DNA of 64,000 bases, from positions 6,168,326 to 6,232,325 of the forward strand of contig CM063254.1 in NCBI GenBank assembly GCA_032158295.1, written 5' to 3'. The notes under the pieces are model-generated. The model was not told where the DNA came from, made no database searches, and worked only from the letters and a program-made list of their open reading frames with translations. Within the stretch, counting starts at the first letter, position 1, and every line of letters begins with the position of its first letter. The DNA comes from Pycnopodia helianthoides (taxonomy: Eukaryota; Echinodermata; Asteroidea; Forcipulatida; Asteriidae). A program made the position numbers and the translations under genes. Of this stretch, positions 1 to 13,189 are shown one piece after another.

Positions 1-880
1 GGCACACATTTTTTCTACAATTTGTATTTCAAGTTTTTTGTATAGACCAGTTGTGGATAACACTTTTTTCAGCTAATACCCCGGGTAGGATGAAGGATAA
101 AGTGGTTTAAATTGGCCTGAAACTAAATGCATTAAATAAACTGTTAAAAAAACTTTTAAAAACCTAGCCATTTGGCATAAACAGCCATATCTTAGCCCTG
201 ACCCCAAACCACACTTTGCCTTCCTCCTTGTCTGGATCAAGAATGTTTTGATTCCTCACCCCCCTGGTAAGGACCTAGAGGATCAGTTGCAGGCATGTTG
301 TTCTATGGGGTGTGTCGTAGGGTTAGGACTATCTTGAGAAGACGGGGAGAAGAAGAAAAAAAAGGGGTGCACAGTGGGTCAGCATTAACAAAACCGGCAA
401 ATTCCGATCAGGGATCTGGTTGTGCGAAAATTCCAAATGTGTGTTCCTAATGTAAACAACAGGCTGAGGTCAGCGGAAGGAGTGACTTGGATAATACCTG
501 GGAAGACAGGACAATAACTGTGTAGAGGGATTGAAGGGTTACCATGGAAACCATGGCGTTGATGTATGGGCGATCAATAGATTTGTCTCACTTTCTTGAC
601 AGTACCAAAGTGTAGTGTTTTGTTCTCTTTTTGTGATCGGTGGACAAAGAAACTTGTTTTGTACACACCAATTTGTATGTTATCTGTACAATTATTGAAG
701 AATGGGATTGAATGAAACTTCATGAGAGACCTACATGATACATGACAAGTGTGCAAAATTCTGGTGTCAGAATCAAGGTTTAGCCAGCTTTTGGTAAGAG
801 GGTGTCCAAATTTGCTGGAAATTTAAAAACTGGTGTCTAAACTGTTCACTCACAATACATTTACATGTAAATGACAGATA

Positions 881-920
881 AAACAGGGTGTCCAAATTTA
901 AAACAGGGTGTCCAAAAGAC
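881..920. repeat. 20-bp direct repeat, two copies
   Basis: Two adjacent 20-bp units beginning AAACAGGGTGTCCAAA differ only in their last four bases. A related GGTGTCC word recurs nearby at about 800-840. The rest of 1-1010 shows no exon, RNA gene or recognisable element. Confidence 0.7.
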
Positions 921-1014
921 ACCCGGACACCCCTCTGGCTAACACTATGGTCAGAATATCATTTATATGCCCAATGTGGATTGTAGGAATCAGACTGGCC
1001 TCTTGTCACCTCTT

Positions 1015-1178
1015 CCCGATTTTGTATTGCTGTTTAAGTAAAAACAAAGCAAGGAACCAGTCGTAAGCCATAAACATTACATAATATTTTGACTGGTAAC
1101 CTATTTCTGCTCAGCAAGATTTTCTGCGCTAAGCATTCTACTTAGCTAAAGTGCTTAATTAAATTGGGCCCAGATGGG
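1015..1178. repeat. Degenerate copy of the GGGCCC-ended MITE family (family C)
   Basis: The segment carries the family's typical internal words (TGACTGGTAACC, TTTCTGCTCAGC, AAGCATTCTACTTAGC) and ends near AAATTGGGCCCAG. The left terminus is too decayed to place. Better copies lie at 7873-8066, 25850-26092 and 56124-56316. Confidence 0.5.
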
Positions 1179-1186
1179 CCTTGATG

Positions 1187-1466
1187 GTCAAGGGGGCGAA
1201 GACATACTGCTGTATAATGTAGATTGTTGTGGGTTCGAGTCCCAACAAAGGCGTATGTGGATTTGTTTCTGCAATTGCTTTATCATACATCAGTAAGTGG
1301 TATAACTTTTTATTTTACTCTATACCCCTATGTGGATAAGCACTGTATATTCAGTGCTTCCCCAAGTTCTGTTTGGAAAAAAAATTCACTGGCGTATTAC
1401 TCGGTGGGATTCGAACCCACGACCCGCGCCATTCTAGAGTGTTTTACCACTAGACCATCAAGCTTT
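1187..1466. repeat. Two tRNA-derived SINE heads facing each other (family S1)
   Basis: On the minus strand, 1398-1465 has a pol III A-box (TGGTCTAGTGG) and B-box (GGTTCGAATCC), followed by a tail that runs left through AAGCACTGAATATACAG. On the plus strand, 1187-1252 is a decayed tRNA-like head with B-box GGTTCGAGTCC. The two share the interval between them. Intact tRNA folding is not supported, so these are SINE heads and not tRNA genes. A cleaner copy lies at 17414-17590. Confidence 0.65.
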
Positions 1467-1564
1467 ATTAAATCGTATCAGTGAAGTTTTCATGAATATG
1501 AGAAGACCCACAAGGCATAAGGCCAAGCTCTAGATGTTTGAACAAGTCAGGTTTTGGGGGAAGG

Positions 1565-1885
1565 TATTTATAATACTAATACTTAGTTCTTATTTAGCGC
1601 ACGTATCCTCATAGCACGACCAAGGTGCTTTACAACATGATTATGCCTGTTCATGCGGCATACTTTTTAGACAATTCCTCTAATCTTCTCAACTCCCTGG
1701 GGAGCATACAACCACAAGCTGCTTAAATTAGCGCTAAGGGGTTAATGCAACATTATACTGTCTCCGCCCAGTCAGGATCCCATTTGTACACCTGGGTTAA
1801 GAGAAGCAATTATGGTTAAGTGCCTTGCTCAAGGACTCAAATGTCGTGACCGGGAATCGAACCGTCACACTACGATGATTCTACC
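1565..1885 (-). repeat. SINE-like repeat, minus strand (family S3)
   Basis: Read on the minus strand it begins with a B-box-like GGTTCGATTCCC. It continues through CCTTGAGCAAGGCACTTAAC and ends near GCGCTAAATAAGAACTAAG. Related segments in plus orientation are at 26880-27215 and 54345-54630, and a 3'-end fragment is near 62315-62400. No coding capacity is seen. Confidence 0.65.
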
Positions 1886-4226
1886 ACCAGAACTTGAATG
1901 TAATGCAGTATGCTGTTTTGCCACGACACACCACAATTTATATCTTACATAACTTTTTAGAATGAATTGAAAGCAATTCAGTACTCCATTTCTATGTGCA
2001 CTACCTTCCTTGATATCAATAACAGTTGACATAATTAATCGAGAGAGCACAGATTGATATCACTTCTGTCTAATTTAGGTTACTTGCAGTGTATTGGACA
2101 TTAGCACCCCCCCTTCTTATCTCCGAGTCCCTCGAAGAAAAAAAAAAATCATATTTAGCCCATTTCTGTCATAATGTTGTTCAGAATGAGTCTGACATGA
2201 GTGTGGTTCTAAATGTGACATATGACACATTTCGTAAATGGTTTAAGTGCTTGTCCTACTGTTCCCATTTAGGGTTCTTACCTCATTCACCCCATAGGCG
2301 GTTACAAAGTGCACTTCACACCGGTAGAAATACAGAATGCTGTTGTACCCAGGCAAACTAAGGCAAACTAGACGTACACTTGAAGAGAGCGGTTAGTTTA
2401 GAAAAGAAAAAAGCCCAGACACATTTTGCTGACGAGAATTTCCTGGGATGGTTGGATAAAATTGGAAGAAGAAGAGAGAGAGAAAAAACTGAACGTGCAT
2501 CGCTTGGAGTGCTGACAGATGGAGGAGTTGAAACTAGGCATCGATCCTGTGGAATTGTGCTTGGCGTGGCGAAAAAAAAATGTATTTCAACAACGGGATC
2601 ACTTGTCATCTTGTCAGTGTTGTCACAGCTTGACAAGTAGGGAAGGGAATTATTGATGGAATCCAGACTAGATGCTGTGTCCTCAGCTGTTGTTGTTAAG
2701 TTTAGTTGATCTGTTGGTTGTTTAGCAACACAAAAACGTGTTTAGCAGTTTTGTTGTCCTGATAATGGTTGTTGGAATAGACTTAAATCAAAGTCAATCG
2801 GTTTAAAAAAACACTGAAATTAGCGTGGCAAAAAAATTTTCCAGCAGAAATGTTTACATGTTAAAAAAATTCTGTATGATAAAAATGATTTTGCCCGGGT
2901 ATCATCATTAACTGCTTAGCGGGGATTTAAGCCAAGACCCTAATTAGACTATTCCATCTCGATGTCTGCAGAAGATGTTCTTCCCCATGGAACTCATTGA
3001 AATATCAGACAATCTCTGCCATGCAAGCCAGTTTACATGTCACTGCAGCCCATTGTTATTTATGGCTGTCCCCATCATCAGATTTATGGTGCCCTCAGTG
3101 GTTGTAAATGTCAATGTAATGACCAGTGAAATGTGGCTTTTGAGAACTGTCAGTATAAGAAGCATGGTTCAGTTGGCCAGGTAGTTTCTTTTATATAACT
3201 GGTTGGAAAGTGGTGACTGACATTAATGTGAACAGCGGTTAAAGCATTGAGGAGTGGGTTAAAGCACCATTCACTAAGGATGTGTACAAGCTAATGCAAT
3301 GATTAAGGGCAGATTAGACTCGTAGTCATTGATCTGAGTTTAACCTGTCTGATGATCACTCAGTAATACAGTCATCAATCCAACCTGGGCAGTCTTTTGA
3401 AAATGGACTGTGCAAGTCTAGCGTGTATTCAAACTAAGAACAAGACTTGACCTTTGTGTTCGGTTACTTTGTAAATAATTAAGAAATTTGTGTAAACAAT
3501 TAAGAATTTTGCCCAACTGACACTCATGTTATCATTAGACCTATGCAATGTTTCACAACTTCGGTCGTGATTGGCAAATGGGGTTTCCAAAAAACACAAG
3601 CATCCTCATCCCAAGTTTTAATGTTGTTTCAATGTTAATTTTAACAAATTATTTGTATTATATAAAAGATGAAATTGAATTTATAACACATTGGTATGGG
3701 TGGTTTTATTTTCAAGTATTTTTTTAAAATAAATTTGAAAAGAAGATTTGATTTCATAGAAAAGTATAGTCTTCGTTTGAGTTGTTTTCTCATTTTTCGA
3801 TACGTGCAAGACTTGCACAGTCTAAGCTGGTCTCATCCGAGTTTGTGAGGAGAAATTAATTCTGAACAAATAGCGGAGCAAGTATTGTGTATCAGCCTTA
3901 ATTCAAAGCCATGTCTTATTTAAGTTTCACAAACTTTGTGTGAGTGGATTTCATTGAATGGGGTTATTTGTTGTAGATATCCAATTTGGGGATTTTGAAG
4001 CTCAGGTGTAGAGGTATAAGTGTTTACAAGTTCAAAGGTCGCTTGAGCTCTGCATTAAAAGGTCGGCGAGGGTCACAGTTAAGGGTTACCCGACTCCAGA
4101 GGTGAGAGTCTCTACAAATCAATACATTCCTTTCTAGCCGCAGGGACAAATCTGAGACAAAAACCCGTCCCAATCACAGAGATTGTGTGTCACCTAACAG
4201 TACCATTTGTACCGTTATTGGTTGGT
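1886..4226. other. Non-coding stretch, nothing recognised
   Basis: AT-rich sequence with only short chance reading frames; none has a recognisable domain or a convincing splice-flanked exon. The overlapping frames at 2358-2640 on both strands show no domain. Confidence 0.6.
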
Positions 4227-4558
4227 TTAAAGGTATTGTACACTTTTGGTAACAGCTCAAAATCAGTGTCCACATTTTGTGTGATTCAACATATTGCATG
4301 AACAAACAAACCTGTGAAAGTTTGAGCTCAATTGGTCATCGAGGTCGCGAGAAAGTAGTGAAAAGAGACCTTATGTTTTTTCAAACATCAAGTTTTTATC
4401 AAAAAATATTGTTTTACTCATTTCTCAGACACGATAGCATTTTGGGCAGAAATATTTTAAGGAACCCTTTCTACCATTACTTTAAATCATGTAAGTTATG
4501 TGTGAATCTGTGAACATTTGTGTTTTTCTATCTTACCAATAGTGTACGGGGCCTTTAA
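4227..4558. repeat. TTAA-bounded inverted-repeat element, family B copy 1
   Basis: The element opens with TTAAAGGTATTGTACACTTTTGG and closes with the matching inverted end ACCAATAGTGTACGGGGCCTTTAA. TTAA at both ends could be target-site duplication or part of the inverted repeat. It matches 26208-26549 and 62998-63338 over nearly its full length but lacks the CG-rich palindrome those copies carry. It is non-coding and was probably mobilised in trans. Confidence 0.8.
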
Positions 4559-7227
4559 AGCATCATACTCTGAAAGTGTTTGGTTCGGTGTATCTGGGAT
4601 GAGCTTTTATTCAACCTAAAGCTTAAGTTTATGCTCCGCAACTTTTCAGGTGAAGTTTCTTGAGATTTAGTGGAGCATATGGACTACATGAGGGGTATTT
4701 AGTTAAGATCAAGACTGAGGGGTTTAATGATTAAGAACTCGGGGGCCCTGACAACGCTATCCATAAACCCTACTCTTATTCCTGGGGATCTAACAGGCAT
4801 GAGTTTGCTCTCCGTGATGGATGAACCACTGACCAAAAACTGAAAAGGTGATTGATCAGTTCATTTCACACTTAATCTCAGCACGAGGAATTCCTCTCTG
4901 CACCAAAAGGAAATGGTCAATTTGGGCAACGCCACTGGGGAAACTGCACAGAAAGTTCAAGCTGTTTGATTAGAGAAATAAACCGGGCAGCCAGAAGAAG
5001 ATAAATTGATGGATGGGTTTCATAATACCACTACAATCAATTTTGGCGTTTTGATTGTCTGGTGTTTTTTCTTTCTTCTGTTGCCTGATGATTTGACTGG
5101 TGCCTGAGCTGACAACATTGGCACTTCCATTAGTGATATCGGAGTTGTTTAGTATGTTAATGGTTTTCCTTCAAGGATTGTCGGCCGGGTTCTAGGCTGT
5201 CTAGATAGATTTGCATCAACCCTCAATGCATATCCAATCGGCTAGATTTTCCTTTTACCTTGATTGTCGTGGATGTTCCGGCGTGTTGTTTTAATGCAAC
5301 AGCTAAAGATTGGTTCTGTGGTGGTTTTTTTTCTTGTCTTCTTTCTCTTCTTTGTAATGCAGGGTCACTCCGATGATTCCCTGCAGAGATTACAGAAGGT
5401 CTTAAATTATTACTCGCGTTAAAAAAACAGATAGGCCTATCAAAATGATGTAAGCAGGCGTCGGTTGTTCTTCCAATTCTTATCTGATTTCTGAGGGTTT
5501 TTTTTATGCCTTCAAAAATAATAATTATTAAATTGCCTAAAAAAGCCGACCAAAGCCTCTATCAAACCTAGGGTGACCCTTGTACTACAAAATGCTAAAA
5601 CTCTTAAACATTATCGGTTATTACCTTTAAAAGAAAAAAGCCTGAAAACAAATGTTTTAATGGATTTGGACGGAAGCGATGTATTTCTGAAAGCTAATGT
5701 TTGCATGATTTTTTGATAGGTTTTGGTAGACCAATAATGTTTGGATAGTCGTGGGACTTGAAATAATTTGTGTGTATTGAAATTTGATCTGCTTTTAATA
5801 AACTAGGTGGAAAACAAATTTTGAAGTTATTACAGAGAACATCGCGCACTTTTCAAGATGAATTTTCTCGAAGAATGATGGTAATTTTCAAACCAGGTGG
5901 CTACCCATGTTGTATGCGTTAACCTTTAACCGGCTAGGGGGCACTGTTCGCTAATACAAGACAGCGATATTGAATTTGCTCTCTGCGAGCGAGCGAGCTG
6001 ACGACTCAAAATTGATAAACCAGATAGGACAGCCAGCATCTACACAGGAAGGGACAGGGGAATCAATTAGAACGTGTTACAGGTCGTTGCTTCAGCAGTG
6101 CTTTGCTCGGAGGGACTGGGTATCGACACAAAGCTTCCTCTGGCTTTCAGGCAAAACTGACAACCCAGAGAGATTCGGGACAGACGCATATTTAGCAGTG
6201 CAGTCCGTTGATGGTATCTGATTTCCTTTTATAGCCTTAGATTTTATTGGGACGTTTTCAGTCGCTGCTGTGCTGTAATCTATAACATATTAGCTGTTCA
6301 AATATTCCTTTTGGATACTGCTCTAAAGTTGTTTCCTTTTTTTAAGGTGTGCCGGCTCTCCTGCAATTTCCAATGATAGAAGTTATCATATGATATATTA
6401 TTATTGGACAACAAGCCTTTTTTCCAGGTTGGATCCAATGACAAGATATCAAAAGACACTTACTTGAAACAAATTCAAACTAAAAGAAAGTTTTACAGTT
6501 TATGTTTCTGTTGGTATTATTACTCCAATGCCATGTTTAGCGTGTCTAAGTGTAAACATGGTCTGTTTTTGTGAGGGAAAGGTCACAATTACAGCATACA
6601 CCATGCAAAGTATAATGTGTAAAGTGATACACTGATAATATTATTCTTTCACAAATTGTTGACCCCAATTGCGACTCAATAGATGTGGCTTCGTTTACAG
6701 ACTGTATGCCAATAGAGTTAATAAATGACCAGCCTCATTATTGTCGCTGGTGACATCAGGGCTGATCAGGTCACACACAATTTCAAAGGTGGTTGAGGAC
6801 AAACACAGAAAATTTCACAAATCATTATTTTTTTTAAAGTTCCCATCGAATACACACACATATCAAGTACGGTACTACCCTAGAGATAGATTTATTATAG
6901 GAAGGGTATAAACAGCGATGTTATTTTTAGGGATAGAAGGTCAAAATATACATGTTCCGCCAGCAATAAATCATTTTAGTGTGGAGGCTCGCATACCTTG
7001 GAAGCTGTATTCAGATGAAGGCTCCGAGAGTTCCCCCTCGATGAAATTATCGCTCTATCAAGTTTCTCGGAGACGGGGAAACGTAGTAAACATCAAAATA
7101 GAACTCTTTAAAGGGATGGTGTGTCATTGGTGTTGAAGATTGCATTCATTCCTGTGTGATAGTTTTTTTGGGGGAAAATGTCCCATTGATGGTGATGATT
7201 GTATCGGGATGAGGAATATTATTACTA
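4559..7227. other. Non-coding stretch, nothing recognised
   Basis: No exon, RNA gene or well-defined repeat was recognised. Frames such as 5970-6221 have no signal peptide, domain or matching splice site and are treated as chance. The stretch lies upstream of the first visible FGFRL1 exon and could hold regulatory DNA, but nothing specific is visible. Confidence 0.55.
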
Positions 7228-7700
7228 ATTTGGGGCTGAGTGGGATTTGAACCAACGACCTCCGGATTAGCGTGCCGGCACTCTACCAACTGAGCTATCT
7301 AGCACTATGTTGGCGGTCTCCCTAGTTATTCAATATCTTTGTTCGGGGGTGCCAGTCTGAAACCATGCAACCGTTAACTGCCGTGTAGCCAGGGATCACA
7401 CCCAAAGTGTATGATACAATCTGGGAGGCGGCAGCCAGGGGATCACCACAAGGGGATGCAACTTCTTCTTTTTTCTTATTTTTTTTAAATGTCAAGTAAT
7501 AAGCCACAAGGGGAAACTGATTGGGTAAATTTTAAATAATTTGGTGTTGAACAAAGACAAATTGACTAGAGCGGGGTTTGAACCAACGACCTCCGGATTA
7601 ACGTGCCGTGCTCTACCAACTGAGCTATCTAGCCCTTTGTTGGCTGTCTCCCTATTTTGTCAATATCTTTGTTCGTGGTTGCCAGTCAGAAGCCATTATT
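7228..7700 (-). repeat. Two adjacent tRNA-derived SINE copies (family S2), minus strand
   Basis: On the minus strand both copies read GCTAGATAGCTCAGTTGG (A-box region) and GGTTCAAA(T/C)CCC (B-box), with heads at about 7235-7310 and 7566-7636. The tRNA-like part is embedded in a longer unit containing TATTGA(A/C)AAAATAGGGAGAC-like sequence that also occurs at 45385-45625. The second copy is shorter. The order of insertion is not clear. Confidence 0.7.
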
Positions 7701-7872
7701 ACTATTTAGTTTTGAATATCCTGACACCATGATAAGAGCCGTATCAGACCATAATCTTTAAGGAGTTGCAGGCGCTCTCTTTCACACTCCTTAACCTTAA
7801 CCGAAGATTGCAAGAAATTAGCAGTCCTTTAAATTAATTTTTTTAAAGACTCACAGCAGGAAACAAAATACA

Positions 7873-8066
7873 TGGCCCGATTTCATAGAGCTGCTTAAGC
7901 ACTAAAAGTAGCTAAGCACAACAAAATTATGCTTACCACAATAGCGTTACCACCAAAATGCCATTTCACATGCACAATCTGCGACTGGTTTCCTGCCTTT
8001 TTTTTCGCTTAGCAGAAAATTTTTAAGCAATATTTTCTGCCTAAGCAGCTCTACGAAATTGGGCCC
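7873..8066. repeat. GGGCCC-ended MITE, family C
   Basis: The left end GGCCCGATTTCATAGAGCTGC and the right end GCAGCTCTACGAAATTGGGCCC are inverted copies of each other. The interior carries CTAAGCA/TGCTTACC words shared with the other family C copies. At about 194 bp with no coding capacity it fits a non-autonomous DNA element. Confidence 0.8.
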
Positions 8067-8938
8067 TGATGTGGCCTTTATTTGCTTCGACCGGTAACAA
8101 CAAAATAAACAATCCACTGATCCATTCCTTCAATCTGGTACATGTGTATCAATTGTTAGGGATTTGTACTTTTTAGACTAATGTGTGACTAATAATTGTG
8201 AAAAGAGCTCTCCTCAATTATTCAAGGAGAGCAGTGTATAGCTGTCCTTGTATTTCTTAAAAAGAAGTGCTGCTGTATACTCAAGGATAATTTCATCAAT
8301 TATACTCAGGAAATTGTCGTCATAATTAAGGCTCATGTTAAAAAAAAAATTTTTTTAAGGGTGATCAACAATTACATGTTTTGAAAGTGTTTTTATACAA
8401 TTTGTAAGTCTTTCTCGGCATGTACTAATTAAAAAAAGAAAATCTTTCGTGCTTTGGTGGAAATATTTCCCAGGCGGATGTAACAATATTTACTGAGAGT
8501 GACCGTTTGGTTTCCTTTTTGTATCAAATTCAAAGGAGGTTTTTAAGAAGTCGCTGTGTGCACAGTCTCTTTAAACGAGTCAACCTGTATCAGTTGCATC
8601 GTTGCCATAGCGATACTGTTATTACCTATGACCATCTAATTAGTCCTAATAAGCTGTATGTTACGCTGTCACTTTGCGCGTCAGCGGTACTCTTCAAAAC
8701 CTGGGCCGAATCAAGAGGTCTTCTGCATGACTGAACATGACAGACATAACTTGATAAGTCCAAGTTCCAAACTAGATTACTGTAGCGTGCATACAGCACA
8801 TCTGCTGATACTGTCCACAGCTTGCAAACTTAAAATAACAATAGTGATGATAATAATAATATGTCAAGATGTACGGTTGGGGGGGGGGCCTCATTTGTTT
8901 GAAGTGATCTCAGCTTGATAAGCGGGACCTACATGCTC
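8067..8938. other. Non-coding stretch, nothing recognised
   Basis: Only short overlapping frames and a G run at about 8878-8888 are seen. There is no domain, splice-flanked exon or clear repeat. Confidence 0.55.
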
Positions 8939-9334
8939 TTAAAGGAACATTACATAAATGGTAAGAAAAAAAAACTTGTAAAATATACTTTTTGATCACA
9001 GATTTACATAAAACTTACACGGTCTAATGATGATGATAGTAGAAAACATCCCTTGAAATATTTCTGTCTGAAATGCCATATTTGATGAGAAATGAATAAA
9101 CTAATTTTCCGATTGGAGTTTATCGCTCAGTGAGCGTTTTTTTCATTTGTTGAATCTATATGATTTCATGCAAATGTGTAATCGGTTTTTCACTATTTTC
9201 TCGTGACCCAGATGGCCGATCGATCCCAAACTTCTACAGGTTTGTCAGTTTATGTATAGGGTGGATTACATCAAGTGCTTACACTGCCAGTAACTGTTTT
9301 GTTAGCAAAAACCAATTCTGTAATGTTCCTTTAA
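8939..9334. repeat. TTAA-bounded inverted-repeat element, family A copy 1
   Basis: It starts TTAAAGGAACATTAC and ends with the inverse, GTAATGTTCCTTTAA. Three other copies lie at 27954-28325, 40760-41163 and 58065-58479, two in opposite orientation. Shared interior words include TTTATCGCTCAGTGAGCG, which is itself partly palindromic. The reading frame across it (9160-9570) has stops in the other copies and looks non-coding. Confidence 0.85.
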
Positions 9335-11647
9335 AGATACAGCTGGACTCTTTGAAATCACATGAAATACAGCTGAGCTTTCTGCTTCACGGGGCTGAGG
9401 TGAATAGAGTAAAGGTTCCAGGAGGTTGCGCGGACTCTGCTTCTGAGGGTAAAAACAAAATGAGAAAGTGGAGAGAAACAGAAAGCAGAAAAAAACAATT
9501 AGGATTTGGGTTCTTCTTTAGCATGACTTTCAAATTGGATCTTAACATGTATTTTATTCGTCATGAGTGATTCAAATCTCCAAATCAAGTTACCTGCCGA
9601 ATCCCTGGAAATTGAACCCCTCTTCAATTTCCATCCAGCAAGTAGGGGGAAAGATTCCGGACCGACTGTCGCCCTCTTTGAACTTTTCAATCAGCGACTC
9701 GTAATGAATTTTTAATTGTAAAAGTCTTCAAATGAGGTGCATGTTTCCGGGAGTGCCTTGTTTGCCAATACTAGCTCCAAGTGTTGGAGAGAGAGGGAGA
9801 GAGAGGCGAGACACTCATGGTGGAGAGAGCTAAATTAAGAATCACAAGACATCCGCAACCCCGGGGAAGCTACAGTCCTCCCCCTGAGCATATCTTTAAT
9901 TAATGCCACACCTCCCTTGCACCTGCATTCGCGATCACGCTGGGGCAACATCAAGCACATTAATTAAAGGTGAGAGTGAAATTACTCTCATCCCACTCGA
10001 GGCCCCCTGGGCCCCCACTCACAGAGCTGCTAAGCAAAAAACAGTACTTTGGTACACGAGTAACCTTGTTTTTTGCTTAGCAGACATTTAAGCGCTTGTA
10101 GACAATTTCTGTGCCTTAAGGCTCAGCCCGTGGAGCTATGAAACTCCCATGCTTTCAAGGCACCAAGTGAAAAATGTGGTTCGGGTTGGTCCCAAATGTC
10201 AGGTGATGTTTGAAGTTTGTAAAGTAGTTGTCTACTAACTAGCTACTAAATAAACTTGATACTTTTAATTGATAAGGTATTATTGATAAGGTATGCCTGA
10301 GAGCTTTAGGAATATCATCTCTGGTTGAGAGTTTGGTAAACTTTCTACAGTATTCATAACCCTAAGACTATAACTCAAACAAGTCGGCAAAAGCATTTTT
10401 TTTAAACTGAGAAATTTTCAGGTTTTCTGTTGTTTTATTGTCCCCTCCGACACATACATTAACTGCTCCACAAAACAATTCTCAAAGGCATAAATCTTGC
10501 CTCACACAATCGAGGAAAAAACTGTCTGCGTTCCCGTGTGCGAGTGCCGGGGTATCGCTTCATCACATCTCGCCCCTGCGACGCACACATAAACCCACTT
10601 GAGCTTTAACTTGACAGGAATAACTTAAAAAGGAGAGGGGGTGCCAGGGGTGCGTGTCCTCCACACCCCCACAGGGCCTACAGGTGTCATTCAGTAATAT
10701 CAAAAATTAATCTGTGCCATGCCTCATCGGCGAAAGGGGGGGGGGTGGGTGGGTGGGGGGGGGGGACAGGGGACAGGGGACAGATCTTGCCCCGGGTTCC
10801 CTTCATACCCTGTGACAACTTGACTAATAAATAGGTGATGACTCATCCTCGCCCCCAAGATGATAACTCGGCTCTCTCTTCTCTTCTCCTCTGACGCTCA
10901 ATCAACCAAGGGATGATGAATGTTGCCGAGCCATCATTATGTTCAATCCACATGGCATCTGATAAGATCTCAAGTACTTGTTTTTTTTTTGTTCCTCCCT
11001 CCTTTTCCTAAAGATTAAAATTCTTAATAAAACTGATATCAATCATCGACCTCAATTGAGACAAATGTGTTCAGCACTAAACATTCATTTTCGACGTTGG
11101 GGCACGTTGTGATATTTCAGGGATTAAGGGGTGTACATTTAGTGTTGTTAATGTAGACGCACTGCTAGATTTTGTGACTTTTTCAACTTTAGGCCAGTTG
11201 CCAAAATGGGCTTCATTTAACTGTTAATCTAAAAAAAAAAAACAGCTCTTATTGTGAAAAATCATCATTGATTTTTCTGTTTTGCATTAGTCTCTTTCAG
11301 CTGGAGTAATCTTTAATCAAAATTTGTTGAGTGTTTGAACGGTTACCGTGTATATCTGTAGGGGTGAATATTTTATTTAAATTTGTATGTATCCATCCAT
11401 CTCAAATTGAATAGATAGTGATATATTCTTTGGCTGTATTGCATACTACTACTACGCATGCACAACGCAGCCAGGGTAATTTGTTGCATTACACTGAAGC
11501 ACTGCGGCGGGGGGGGGGGGGGTGTAATTCTCAACAAGTTCTCGTGCCCCATATCCATAGTCAACCCACTTTCCTTGCCATTACGACCATTACTCTATTG
11601 ACTTGCGCCTCTAACCGGTTCCCTACTCTCCTCTCTGTCTCCCTGCG

Positions 11648-11684
<37 letters not shown>

Positions 11685-13189
11685 CGGTACCCTGAGGGCC
11701 TCTCTGCTTCTCCGAGATCAATAGGAGATAGCGAGTTTGGAGTGTTGGAGCGAGAGACACATGGGAGAATTTGCCCTGGTTTGGCTGCAAAACTATCAAA
11801 TCATAGTGTCAAAGCAAGTGGGTTGGTTTCATTCAGTTTGTACCTTAGCTCTCTGTCTTCATGACCCGAGGTACGTGTATTGTGTCTAAGCAGCAGGCAG
11901 TGTGTGTGTGTGTGTGTGTGATCGATAGGAGACTGGGTCACTATTCATCTACTTAAAGAGGATGGGAGTGGGCGGGGGATTTCATTAAGTATTAGCTCCT
12001 TTTAGATGATATCCAAGTCTTGAATTGGGGAAAATTTCATGAGTTGTTTTTCGCCTGTTTCTCCTCGCGTGGAGGGCTTTCAGTTTAAAAGGGGATTAAT
12101 ATCAGTGGGTTTTGTAGATGTTATCCTATTTTTCTGTCAAACGGGATTACCTAATTTGATGAAACTGTCACAGGCTGTTTGTGTGGTGTGTTTGTTGAGA
12201 CTAGAGGACGGAAATTAGTTTGCTCTTCCCAATTTTCTTTTTGGATAGACGTTCCCTTTTAAAAGAGACACAGTTTACAAAGACTTTGACTAGGGTTGAA
12301 ACGTCTGGCCACTTATTATATTTTGCAGTTATCCTATTTGATACAGCAGGTTGCATTTAAAATAAAATTGTCTCCTTTTTGAAAGTGTCTTCTATTTGTA
12401 AATGTCTTCTATTTTAAACGATCTTTTATTGTAAGCTGTCGTCCATCATTAGTTTTCTATCCTGGAGTTTTCAACAACCGCATCATACAAACAGCCTGTG
12501 ACAGTTTCATCAAATTAAGTGATCCCGTTCTAAAGAAAATAAGTTTATGTTTTGTCAGGGATTCTGTGCCCAGGCATATCAGCCTGATTTGATTTTGATG
12601 GCAGTAATTAAAATAAGGAACGTTAATTTGTGGGGTGTTATGCTATCTCCATATCGTTATTAACCGTACTTCTACGGTGGTCTGCGCTGGATGACCATTA
12701 AAATTACTGAGCTTTCCACATTGATACTAATTAATCGCCCCCCCCCCTAACCTCTAGTCCTGCACTTTGTTTTTAAAGTTGTTGTTTTATTGTGAATGTG
12801 CTATCTTGCTCACAATTCCACAAAATCCCACTGCTGAAATTTGTTTATGTACAATTGTCATTAGGCGTGTATTTGTTTACTTTCTAATTATCTTGATTCG
12901 CAGTGTTATTCCCACTTGTATGTGTCACTAAACTATATCTTAATTAGCCTTTCGGTGTATAAGCCGTAGGAAACTTTTTTAGTGCAAAAATCAACCAATA
13001 AGTAACGGCTGATTCACCCAAATTACGGTAAGTAGAAAAATGGATACCTTTATGAGTCAAAACTGTCACAGTAGGCTTTATTGTGTATAACCTAAAAGAG
13101 AGCATTGTTTTTACTTTTTAAACCATCAAAAACCTTCATAGTCTCATCAAAGTATGATTTGATGAACAATGGCTCTGATTTCTGTACCT
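9335..13189. other. Non-coding stretch with low-complexity tracts
   Basis: It contains a GA-rich patch (9786-9810), a 15-bp inverted repeat GCTAAGCAAAAAACA at 10029/10067, a long G-rich run (10737-10767), a poly-G run (11507-11522), a CT microsatellite (11650-11682) and a TG microsatellite (11899-11919). The 148-codon frame over 11418-11864 owes its length to the CT and G tracts. The CT-rich stretch followed by a GAG/GTACGT donor-like site at 11869 is a weak candidate 5' exon of FGFRL1, but it encodes no signal peptide. Confidence 0.5.
10029..10081. repeat. Short hairpin, remnant of family C element
   Basis: GCTAAGCAAAAAACA (10029-10043) is perfectly inverted at 10067-10081 around a 23-base loop. 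The sequence resembles the internal arms of the GGGCCC-ended MITE family, but no full element is recoverable here. Confidence 0.6.

Noticed and set aside
7235..7636. tRNA genes on the minus strand
   Set aside because: A- and B-boxes are present but the arms do not pair fully and the heads are attached to repeated SINE bodies.
9160..9570. 136-codon frame
   Set aside because: Runs across a family A repeat; the same frame is broken in other copies.
11418..11864. 148-codon frame
   Set aside because: Length comes from poly-G and CT microsatellite; no domain.
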